Made by a program: the position numbers and the translations under genes. 64,000 nt of DNA from Kitasatospora papulosa (lineage in GTDB: Bacteria; Actinomycetota; Actinomycetes; Streptomycetales; Streptomycetaceae): assembly GCF_000717245.1 (NCBI RefSeq), contig NZ_JNYQ01000005.1, positions 186,001 through 250,000 on the forward strand. Reading direction: 5' to 3'. Shown here in pieces: positions 40,644 to 48,528 of the stretch. Numbering within the stretch: position 1 is the first letter of the stretch; the number at the start of each line of letters is the position of its first letter. The notes beneath the pieces were generated by a model. The model saw only the letters and a list, made by a program, of their open reading frames with translations. It made no database searches and was not told the origin of the DNA.

Positions 40644-41924
40644 TCAGGTGTCGCTCGCAGGGGTGGGGTCGGTCATGGGTACGCCGAGGGCGAGGAGGGC
40701 GGTGTCGTCGTCCAGGCCGTCGCCGAAGCTGTTGAGCAGGCCGGTCATCGCTGTGACGACCTGGCGGGGTGCGGTGTCGGTGAGGGTTGTCGCGAAGTCG
40801 AGCAGTGCTTCGTCCCCGAACAGTTCGCGTTTCTCGCCGGTCCGGGCCTCCGTGAGCCCGTCCGTGTAGAGCAGCAGGGTGTCTCCCGCTCCCAGGACGG
40901 TTCGTGCGGAGGTGAAGGGGGCCGAGGGCATGATGCCGACGAGGAGTCCGCCGGGGGTGGGGAGGTACTCCGTGGGGCCGTCCTGGCGCAGGACGAGTGC
41001 CGGGGGGTGGCCGCCGGAGGCGAGTTCGACCGTGACGGTGTCGCCCTCGGGTTCGAGGACGCCGAAGACGGCGGTGCAGTAGCGGGGGTCGCCCGTGGCG
41101 TACCGCTCGTGCAGGACGGTGTTGAGCGTGGTGAGCGCTGCCACGGGGTCCGGGTTGTGGAGGGCCGCGGCCCGCAGGGTGTAGCGGGTCAGGGAGGTCA
41201 CGGCGGCGGCCTGGGGGCCTTTGCCGCACACGTCGCCGAGGAAGAAGGCCCAGCGCCGGTCGTCCAGGGGGAAGAGGTCGTAGAAGTCTCCGCCGAGACG
41301 GTCCGGTGAGGCGGTGTGGTAGTGCGAGGCGGCTTCCATGCCCGGTACCTGGGGGAGTTGCGCGGGCAGAAGGCTGCTCTGCAGCACCGCGAGTGCTTCC
41401 TGGAGCCGTTGGCGGTCCTCCTCCGCTCGTCGGCGGGCTTCCTCGGCGACCTGGCGTTCGCGGAGCAGTTCCTGTTCGTAGGCCCGCCGGTCACTGGCGT
41501 CGAACACCGTCGTGCGGATCAGGAGGGGCCGGCCGTCGTGGTCGGTCTTCGTCACGGAGCTGATGAGGACGGGGAGCCGGCCGCCGTCGGCCTGTCGGAT
41601 GTCCAGGGCGATGCCGTTGACGCCGCCCTGCATGCGCAGGAGGGGCGCGAAGTGGGTGTCGTGGTAGATCCTGCCGCCGACGGTCAGGAGGTCGGTGAAG
41701 CGCAGGCGGCCCACGACGTCGTCGCGGGTGAGGCCGAGCCAGTTCAGCAGGGTGGTGTTGATCTTCGCGACCGTGCCGTCCATGAGGGTGGACAGGTAGC
41801 CGCAGGGGGCGGACTCGTAGAGCTCCTCCGCGCTGTCCTCCAGGAGGGCGGTGAAGGCGGCGTCGGTGTGGGCGGTCCGCCGGCCCTCCGGCAGGTCCGG
41901 GCCGGGTCCGGTGCGGCAGGTCAC
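40644..41924 (-). CDS. PAS-PP2C (SpoIIE-like) phosphatase, RsbP-like
   Basis: The 426-aa protein has a PAS domain at about residues 30-150 (LYESAPCGYLSTLMDGTVAKIN, then GLTRDDVVGRLRFTDLLT). A coiled coil follows at about 150-185. A PP2C/SpoIIE phosphatase domain follows at about 205-415, with the metal-binding GGDFYDLFPLDDRRWAFFLG, DVCGKGPQAA, and DTLLLYTDGLTEAR with the second metal Asp. GTG 41924 overlaps the stop of the alpha/beta hydrolase gene. This is the layout of B. subtilis RsbP, which needs the RsbQ hydrolase to act. Confidence 0.9.
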   Translation of the reverse strand: MTCRTGPGPDLPEGRRTAHTDAAFTALLEDSAEELYESAPCGYLSTLMDGTVAKINTTLLNWLGLTRDDVVGRLRFTDLLTVGGRIYHDTHFAPLLRMQGGVNGIALDIRQADGGRLPVLISSVTKTDHDGRPLLIRTTVFDASDRRAYEQELLRERQVAEEARRRAEEDRQRLQEALAVLQSSLLPAQLPQVPGMEAASHYHTASPDRLGGDFYDLFPLDDRRWAFFLGDVCGKGPQAAAVTSLTRYTLRAAALHNPDPVAALTTLNTVLHERYATGDPRYCTAVFGVLEPEGDTVTVELASGGHPPALVLRQDGPTEYLPTPGGLLVGIMPSAPFTSARTVLGAGDTLLLYTDGLTEARTGEKRELFGDEALLDFATTLTDTAPRQVVTAMTGLLNSFGDGLDDDTALLALGVPMTDPTPASDT

Positions 41925-42724
41925 GAACGGCTTCCCAGGAAGTCGGTGATGGCGGCCACGGTCGCCTCGGGGGCGCTGAGCTGGGGGCAGTGGCCGGTCG
42001 CGTCCAGGGTGACGAGGCGGCTGTCCGGGATCGCGGCGTGGACGTACGCGCCCACTTCCCTGGGGGCGATGACGTCCTGCGAGCACTCCAGGACCAGTGT
42101 GGGGAGCTTCACCGTGGTGAGGTGGTCGCGGCTGTCGGACAGGAAGGTGGTCCTGGCGAAGACGCGAGCGATGGCCGGGTCGGTGGCGCAGAAGCTGTTG
42201 GTCAGTTCCTCGCCGAGTTCCGGGCGGTCCGGGTTGCCCATGATGACGGGTGCCATGGTGGCCGACCAGCCGAGGTAGTTGGATTCGAGGGACTCCAGGA
42301 GTTCGTCGATGTCCTCGGCGCTGAATCCGCCCCGGTAGCCGGGGGTGTCGATGTAGTGGGGGGACGGGCCGACCATGATCAGCGAGTGGAACCGGTCGGG
42401 TGCTGCGGCTGCCGCGAGGACGCCGATCATGGCGCTGACCGAGTGCCCGACGAACCGGACGTCGCGGAGGTCCAGTGCTTCGCAGATCTCCACGACGTCG
42501 CGGGCGTAGCCGTCGAGCGTGGAGTAGCGGGACTCGCTCCAGGCGGCGAGGTCGGACTTCCCCGACCCCACGTAGTCGAACCGGACGACGCGGTGGTCCC
42601 CGGCCAGTGCCGGTGCCACCAGGCGCCACATGTTCTGGTCGCAGCCGAATCCGTGCGCCAGGAGGAGTACCGGTGCGTCGTGGGGGCCCGTCACCGTGAC
42701 GTTGTTCCTGCTGACTATGTCCAT
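41921..42724 (-). CDS. RsbQ-like alpha/beta hydrolase
   Basis: The 267-aa protein closely fits the RsbQ/KAI2/D14 group: LLLAHGFGCDQNMWRLVAPAL, then FDYVGSGKSDL, the nucleophile elbow GHSVSAM (Ser95), SFCATDPAIARVFARTTFLSD, Asp217 in ECSQDVIAP and His245 in ATGHCPQLS. The triad spacing matches B. subtilis RsbQ, and the family members perceive small hydrophobic ligands. The downstream overlap with a PAS-PP2C gene and the STAS gene supports a conserved RsbQ-RsbP-antagonist module. ATG 42724 gives the standard N-terminus. Confidence 0.9.
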   Translation of the reverse strand: MDIVSRNNVTVTGPHDAPVLLLAHGFGCDQNMWRLVAPALAGDHRVVRFDYVGSGKSDLAAWSESRYSTLDGYARDVVEICEALDLRDVRFVGHSVSAMIGVLAAAAAPDRFHSLIMVGPSPHYIDTPGYRGGFSAEDIDELLESLESNYLGWSATMAPVIMGNPDRPELGEELTNSFCATDPAIARVFARTTFLSDSRDHLTTVKLPTLVLECSQDVIAPREVGAYVHAAIPDSRLVTLDATGHCPQLSAPEATVAAITDFLGSRS

Positions 42725-42879
42725 GGAGGCATCCTCGCACTCCGGGAGCGCTCCTCGGCTCGCCGCGCACCCCGGCGAGGATCGAGGAGGCGACGGCTCG
42801 CTGTGGCGGCGCGTACGTCACCCGGAGATGCCGACGAGGAGAGGTTCCCGGGTGGGGTCCCCCGGAGGTGGGCCGGTCG

Positions 42880-44496
42880 CTAGTCCTGGGGCGCCGGGGG
42901 AGCGCTCTCGTGCTCCTTCAGGACCGGGAAGCGGCGTGGGGCGAGGAGGACGAGCACCAGCAGGGCGAGTGCGGCGGCGGCCGCGGCGCCGGTGAACACG
43001 TGGTCGACGGCCGTGTCGACGGCTCTGCGCAGGTAGTCCGTCGCGGCGGCGGAGAGCTCCGAGGGGTTCTCCAGGGCGTGCGAGACCGCGTCCAGGTCGC
43101 CGGGGAGTCCGGAGACGGGGGCGTCGGCCAGCCGGGAGGCGAGTACGCCGTTGGCGACGGCGCCGAAGAGTGCGGCGCCCAGGCTCTGGCCGACCTGGCG
43201 GCAGAAGAGGACGGACGCGGTGGTCGTCCCCCGCTCGGTCCAGCCGACGGTCGACTGGACCCCGACGATCAGCGGCAGTTGGAAGAGGCCCAGCGTCGCA
43301 CCGAGCAGCAGCATCAGCAGGGCGGGCTGCCAGGCGGCACCGGGGTAGGGCAGCAGCGGGAAGCAGAGCAGGACCAGCAGGGCCCCGGACATGCCGATGA
43401 CGGCGGTGCGGCGGAAGCCGATGCGGTTGTAGACCCGGTCGGAGAGGGCGGCGGAGACCGGCCAGCTCAGGGTCATCACGGACAGGACGAACCCGGCGGC
43501 GATCGGGCCGAGGCCGAGGACGGACTGGGCGTAGGTCGGCAGGAACACGGTCGGCGCGACCATGAGCAGCCCCATCGCGCCGAGGGCGAGGTTGACCGAG
43601 GCGATGGTGCGGCGCCGCCAGACCCAGCCGGGGATGACCGGGTCGGCGGCGCGGCGCTCGATGAGGACGGTGAGGGCGCCCAGCGCGGCGGTCGCCCCCA
43701 GCAGCCCGAGCGAGGGGGCGGAGAGCCAGGGCCAGGCGACTCCGCCCTGGACGAGCGCGGTCAGCAGGAGCGCGCCGGTCGCGAAGACCGCGAGGGCGCC
43801 CGCCCAGTCGACGCGGGGGCGGGTCACGGGGCGCGGCCGGGCGGGTTCGTGGAGGTGGCGGGCCACCAGCCAGAGGGCCACGGCGCCGACCGGCAGGTTG
43901 ATCAGGAAGATCCAGCGCCAGTCGGCGTACGCGGCGAGGAGCCCGCCCACCGCGGGGCCGGCGACGGCCGAGGTCGCCCACACGGTGGACAGCTTCGCCT
44001 GGATCTTGGGCCGTTCCCTGAGCGGGTACAGGTCGGCCGCGATGGTCTGCACCGTTCCCTGGAGGGCGCCGCCGCCCAGTCCCTGGACGACGCGGAAGGC
44101 GATGAGCGCCGCCATGTTCCAGGCGGCGGCACAGAGCAGGGAGCCGGCCAGGAAGAGGATGATCCCGGCGATCAGGACGGGTTTGCGGCCGAAGGTGTCG
44201 GAGAGTTTCCCGTACACCGGCAGGGTGACGGTCACGGCGAGCAGGTAGCCGGAGAACAGCCAGGAGAAGACGGAGAATCCGCCGAGGTCGCCGACGATCT
44301 GCGGGACGGCCGTCGCGACGATGGTGCCGTCGATGGCGGCGAGGCCCATGCCGAGCATGAGCGCCGCGGCGACCGGGCGGCGGCCGCGGGCCGTGTCAGG
44401 TGCCCCGTCCGGTGCGGCCGCGCCGTGCACCGCTTCCGGGCTGTCCGTGTCGCCGATGCCGTCCGTGCCGCCCACCGGGGTCCCTTCCCTATGCAT
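42880..44496 (-). CDS. MFS drug/proton antiporter, DHA2 (EmrB/QacA) type
   Basis: The 538-aa protein has about 14 hydrophobic segments, the DHA2 number. Motif A is GKLSDTFGRKPVL after helix 2. The start of helix 1 is GLAAIDGTIVATAVPQI, and RVVQGLGGGALQG and WATSAVAGPAVGGLLA (the antiporter motif C region) follow. These proteins export hydrophobic drugs or the cell's own metabolites. The substrate is not evident. Starting at ATG 44496 with AGGAAAT upstream, the first 40 residues form an acidic/polar cytoplasmic tail. No adjacent repressor is seen. The gene is divergent from the ABC transporter. Confidence 0.9.
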   Translation of the reverse strand: MHREGTPVGGTDGIGDTDSPEAVHGAAAPDGAPDTARGRRPVAAALMLGMGLAAIDGTIVATAVPQIVGDLGGFSVFSWLFSGYLLAVTVTLPVYGKLSDTFGRKPVLIAGIILFLAGSLLCAAAWNMAALIAFRVVQGLGGGALQGTVQTIAADLYPLRERPKIQAKLSTVWATSAVAGPAVGGLLAAYADWRWIFLINLPVGAVALWLVARHLHEPARPRPVTRPRVDWAGALAVFATGALLLTALVQGGVAWPWLSAPSLGLLGATAALGALTVLIERRAADPVIPGWVWRRRTIASVNLALGAMGLLMVAPTVFLPTYAQSVLGLGPIAAGFVLSVMTLSWPVSAALSDRVYNRIGFRRTAVIGMSGALLVLLCFPLLPYPGAAWQPALLMLLLGATLGLFQLPLIVGVQSTVGWTERGTTTASVLFCRQVGQSLGAALFGAVANGVLASRLADAPVSGLPGDLDAVSHALENPSELSAAATDYLRRAVDTAVDHVFTGAAAAAALALLVLVLLAPRRFPVLKEHESAPPAPQD

Positions 44497-44834
44497 CTAT
44501 TTCCTGGGGGTCACTGTCTCACCGCCCGTGGCCTCGCGGGAGTCGTCGGCCGAAGTGTGAGACCCCTACCCGGGGCCCGTCCCGGGGGCCCGAACCCCTA
44601 GGGGGAGCTACGTAGTCGGGTCCAGGGGCCGTTCCTCCCGCCGGAGGACGAGAGGCGGGGGCCCCGCTCCTTACGGTGTTCCTACATCGCGGAGGTGGCC
44701 GGCCACAGGGAACGGGGTGGGGGTAGCCCCCCTCGAAGAGGGGCCCGGGCACCAGCGCGCCGGAACCCCCTTCCACCAGAGACTCGGAACGTACACAGAG
44801 ACGTCCGCGCATCGACCGACATAGGAGAAAAACC
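44497..44834. other. Divergent intergenic region between MFS and ABC transporter
   Basis: No gene is seen in 338 bases. The stretch is rich in short inverted repeats: GTCTCAC near 44514 with GTGAGAC near 44557, CCCCTAGGGG near 44597, CTACGTAG near 44610, and a GGGGGTAGCCCCC hairpin near 44720. ATAGGAGAAAAACC precedes GTG 44835. TACGGTGTTCCTACAT (about 44673-44688) might be an operator. None can be assigned to a regulator. Confidence 0.4.
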
Positions 44835-45623
44835 GTGACAACGGCTGTAACCATTCCCAGGCACGGGGACACTGGAGGGCGTACGGCCGTCGCGGCGAGG
44901 GCGCGGCAGGTCGTCAAGGCGTACGGTGCCGGGGAGACCCGGGTCGTGGCGCTCGACCACGTCGACGTCGACATCGCCCGCGGACAGTTCACGGCGATCA
45001 TGGGTCCGTCGGGGTCCGGCAAGTCGACCCTGATGCACTGCCTGGCTGGCCTGGACACGGTGACCTCGGGGCAGATCCACCTGGCCGACACCGAGATCAC
45101 GGGCCTGAAGGACAAGAAGCTGACGCAGCTGCGACGGGACCGGGTCGGTTTCATCTTCCAGGCGTTCAACCTCCTCCCCACGCTCAACGCCATCGAGAAC
45201 ATCACGCTGCCGATGGACATCGCCGGCCGTAAGCCCGACGCCGACTGGCTCCGTCAGGTCGTGGAGACCGTCGGCCTCGCCGACCGGCTGGGGCACCGCC
45301 CCACGCAGCTCTCCGGCGGCCAGCAGCAGCGCGTCGCCGTGGCCAGGGCGCTCGCCGCCCGTCCCGAGATCATCTTCGGTGACGAGCCCACCGGGAACCT
45401 GGACTCGCGGGCCGGTGCCGAGGTGCTGTCCTTCCTGCGCACGTCGGTCGACGAGCTGGGCCAGACCATCGTCATGGTCACCCACGACCCGGTGGCCGCC
45501 TCCTACGCGGACCGCGTCATCTACCTCGCGGACGGCTCCCTCGTCGACGAGATGCAGAACCCGACGGCCGAGCAGGTCCTGGACCGCATGAAGGACTTCG
45601 ACGCGCGCGGGCGGACGTCATGA
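44835..45623 (+). CDS. ABC transporter ATP-binding protein (MacB/LolD type)
   Basis: The 262-aa ATPase has Walker A GPSGSGKST (about residues 56-64), a Q-loop in FIFQAFNLLPTLNAIENI, signature LSGGQQQRVAVARAL, Walker B IIFGDEPTGNLD and the switch His in VTHDP. The RGQ-FTAIMGPSG and EPTGNLDS features mark the MacB/LolD class that works with FtsX-type permeases. The gene overlaps the permease gene by four bases. GTG 44835 has a good ribosome-binding site. Confidence 0.93.
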   Translation: MTTAVTIPRHGDTGGRTAVAARARQVVKAYGAGETRVVALDHVDVDIARGQFTAIMGPSGSGKSTLMHCLAGLDTVTSGQIHLADTEITGLKDKKLTQLRRDRVGFIFQAFNLLPTLNAIENITLPMDIAGRKPDADWLRQVVETVGLADRLGHRPTQLSGGQQQRVAVARALAARPEIIFGDEPTGNLDSRAGAEVLSFLRTSVDELGQTIVMVTHDPVAASYADRVIYLADGSLVDEMQNPTAEQVLDRMKDFDARGRTS

Positions 45624-48202
45624 CCGTGTGGAAGACCTCGAGACGCAACTTCCTCGCGCACAAGGGGCGGATGGCGCTCTCCGCCGTCGCCGTCCTGCTG
45701 TCGGTGGCGTTCGTGTGCGGCACGCTCGTCTTCACCGACACGATGAACACCACCTTCGACAAGCTCTTCGCGGCGACGTCCGCCGATGTGACGGTCAGCC
45801 CGAAGGCGGCGGCCGACGCCGACGACTTCCCGGAGAACGGCAAGCCCGAGGCGCTCCCCGCGTCCGTCGTGGCCGAGGTCGCCGGCGTGGACGGGGTCAG
45901 GAAGGCCGAGGGCGCGGTCGTCAGCATGGCCGTCACGCTCGTCGACAGCCACGACAAGAACCTCGGGTCCGACACCGGTGCGCCGACGATCGCGGGCAAC
46001 TGGACCGACAACGACCTGCGGTCCATGGAGATCACCTCCGGCCACGCCCCGCGCGGCCCGACCGAGGCGATGATCGACGCCGACACCGCCGAGAAGCACC
46101 ACCTGAAGCTCGGCGACGAGGTGCGCACCATCTCCGTCACCGGTGACATCAGGGCGAGGATCTCCGGGATCGCCGCGTTCACCGTCACCAACCCCGGTGC
46201 GGCCGTCGTCTACCTCGACACCGCCACCGCACAGCGGAAGCTGCTGGGCGCCTCCGACGTCTTCTCGCACATCTCGGTCACCGCCGGACCCGGCGTGAGC
46301 GACGCCGAGTTGAAGAAGAGCGTCGCCGCTGCCCTGGGCGACCCGGCGGCGTACAAGCTGCAGACCCAGAAGGAGGCGGCGGCTTCCAACAAGGACTCCA
46401 TGGGCTCGTTCCTGGACGTCATGAAGTACGCGATGCTCGGCTTCGCCGGGATCGCCTTCCTCGTCGGCATCTTCCTGATCGTCAACACGTTCTCGATGCT
46501 GGTCGCCCAGCGCACCCGTGAGATCGGCCTGATGCGGGCCATCGGCTCCAGCCGCAAGCAGGTCAACCGGTCCGTGCTCGTCGAGGCGGTCCTGCTGGGC
46601 GTCGTCGGATCGGTCCTGGGCGTGGCCGCGGGCATCGGCCTCGCCGTGGGGCTGATGAAGCTCATGGGCGCCATCGGCATGGAACTGTCCACCCGGGACC
46701 TCACGATCGCCTGGACGACCCCGGCGATCGGGCTGGCGCTCGGCATCGTCGTCACCGTCCTCGCCGCGTACGTCCCGGCCCGACGGGCCGGCAAGGTCTC
46801 CCCGATGGCCGCCCTGCGCGACGCCGGCACCCCGGCGGACACCAGGTCCGGCTGGATCCGGGCGGTGCTCGGCCTGGTCCTCACCGGTGCAGGTGCCGCC
46901 GCCCTGTGGGCGACGACCCGGGCCGACGAGGCGAGCGAGGGCTCGCTCTACCTGGGCCTCGGCGTGGTCCTCACCCTGATCGGGTTCATCGTGATCGGCC
47001 CGCTGCTCGCCGGCGGCGTCGTCCGGGTCCTCGGCCTCGTCGTCCTGCGGCTGTTCGGCCCGGTGGGACGCCTGGCGGAGCGCAACGCGCTGCGCAACCC
47101 GCGCCGTACGGGAGCGACCGGCGCCGCCCTGATGATCGGCCTCGCCCTGGTCGCCTGCCTCTCCGTCGTCGGCTCGTCCATGGTCGCCTCGGCCACCGAC
47201 GAGCTGGACAAGTCGGTCGGCACGGACTTCATCGTCCAGTCGAACACCGGCCAGCTGATCGTCCCGCAGGCCGCCGAGGCCATCAAGAAGGTCCCGGGCA
47301 TCGAGCACGTCACCGACTACAAGGTGCTCGCCGCGAAGCTCACCAACCCCGACGGCTCGACCGTCGACGAGCACGTCACCGCCGCCGACCCGACCTACCC
47401 GCAGGACCTGCGGCGCACGACCGTGGCCGGTGACCTGGCGAAGGCCTACGGCGAGAACGCCATGTCGGTCGGCTCGGACTACGCCGCCCTGCACAAGATC
47501 GAGGCGGGGGACGAGATCACCGTCGCGTTCAAGGCCGGCGGGACGGCGAAGCTGAAGGTCGCCGCGATCACCTCGGACGACACGACCGTCGACCAGGGCG
47601 CGATGTACATCAACACCACGACCGCCGAGCGCTACGTCCCCGCCGACAGGATGCCCACGAACATGATCATGTTCGCCACGGCGCAGGACGGCAAGGAGAA
47701 GGAGGCGTACGCCGCCCTCAAGAGCGAGCTCGCCGCGTACCCGCAGTACAAGGTGCAGAACCAGGCCGACTTCAAGGAGGACCTGAAGGACCAGGTCGGC
47801 CAGCTGCTGAACATCGTGTACGGCCTGCTCGCCCTGGCGATCGTCGTGGCGGTGCTCGGTGTGGTGAACACCCTGGCCCTGTCGGTCGTCGAGCGGACCC
47901 GCGAGATCGGCCTGATGCGCGCGATCGGTCTCTCCCGCCGCCAGCTGCGCCGGATGATCAGGCTGGAGTCCGTGGTGATCGCCCTGTTCGGCGCGCTGCT
48001 CGGACTCGGCCTGGGCATGGGCTGGGGCACCTCGGCCCAGAAGCTGCTGGCCCTGGAGGGGCTCGGCGTCCTGGAGATCCCGTGGCCGACGATCATCACG
48101 GTCTTCGTCGCCTCGGCCTTCGTCGGACTGTTCGCCGCGCTGGTCCCGGCCTTCCGTGCCGGCCGCATGAACGTCCTGAACGCGATCGCCACGGACGGGT
48201 GA
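45620..48202 (+). CDS. FtsX-family ABC transporter permease
   Basis: The 860-aa permease has an N-terminal helix and an extracytoplasmic MacB-PCD domain (about residues 45-250). The first FtsX triple-helix block is FAGIAFLVGIFLIVNTFSMLVAQRTREIGLMRAIGSSRKQ. Further helices and a second large extracytoplasmic domain follow, then a second FtsX block with the same RTREIGLMRAIGLSRRQ sequence. Such complexes use cytoplasmic ATP hydrolysis to move or signal to substrates outside the membrane, including peptides and lipids. The ATG overlaps the ATPase stop. The substrate is unknown. Confidence 0.92.
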   Translation: MTVWKTSRRNFLAHKGRMALSAVAVLLSVAFVCGTLVFTDTMNTTFDKLFAATSADVTVSPKAAADADDFPENGKPEALPASVVAEVAGVDGVRKAEGAVVSMAVTLVDSHDKNLGSDTGAPTIAGNWTDNDLRSMEITSGHAPRGPTEAMIDADTAEKHHLKLGDEVRTISVTGDIRARISGIAAFTVTNPGAAVVYLDTATAQRKLLGASDVFSHISVTAGPGVSDAELKKSVAAALGDPAAYKLQTQKEAAASNKDSMGSFLDVMKYAMLGFAGIAFLVGIFLIVNTFSMLVAQRTREIGLMRAIGSSRKQVNRSVLVEAVLLGVVGSVLGVAAGIGLAVGLMKLMGAIGMELSTRDLTIAWTTPAIGLALGIVVTVLAAYVPARRAGKVSPMAALRDAGTPADTRSGWIRAVLGLVLTGAGAAALWATTRADEASEGSLYLGLGVVLTLIGFIVIGPLLAGGVVRVLGLVVLRLFGPVGRLAERNALRNPRRTGATGAALMIGLALVACLSVVGSSMVASATDELDKSVGTDFIVQSNTGQLIVPQAAEAIKKVPGIEHVTDYKVLAAKLTNPDGSTVDEHVTAADPTYPQDLRRTTVAGDLAKAYGENAMSVGSDYAALHKIEAGDEITVAFKAGGTAKLKVAAITSDDTTVDQGAMYINTTTAERYVPADRMPTNMIMFATAQDGKEKEAYAALKSELAAYPQYKVQNQADFKEDLKDQVGQLLNIVYGLLALAIVVAVLGVVNTLALSVVERTREIGLMRAIGLSRRQLRRMIRLESVVIALFGALLGLGLGMGWGTSAQKLLALEGLGVLEIPWPTIITVFVASAFVGLFAALVPAFRAGRMNVLNAIATDG

Positions 48203-48528
48203 CGGCGCCGGACTCAGGTTGACGGATCCGGCCCCGGGCGCTCCTCCGAGCGCCCGGGGCCGGACCGCGTCCGGCCGTCGGTGCGGGCGTGCGTGACCGG
48301 CACGTCGCGTACGGGGGGATCCATGTGGCGCGGGTGACGCCCGTCAGTCCTTCGGGCCGGAGACGGACCGACCGCCGGGCCGGGGCCGGCCCGCCGCCGC
48401 TGCGTCCGTACGGACAACGGCGTTCCCTCGCGCGAGTGACACACCGGCGTCGTACGCTGGACACCCCGGCCCGTCCCACGTGTCGGGTCCTTCGCGTTGC
48501 TCACTCGCCCCACCGGACGGAACCCTTC
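48203..48528 (+). other. Intergenic region before mfd
   Basis: This 326-base stretch contains the strong FtsX-gene terminator (48227-48264) and otherwise no supported gene. TACGCT near 48454 is a possible mfd -10, about 70 bases before the ATG. GGACGGAA is a plausible ribosome-binding site. Confidence 0.45.
48227..48264. terminator. Strong hairpin terminator after the FtsX gene
   Basis: Positions 48227-48243 (TCCGGCCCCGGGCGCTC) pair perfectly with 48248-48264 across the loop CTCC, a 17-bp stem. It lacks a T-run, which is common in Streptomyces terminators. Confidence 0.75.
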
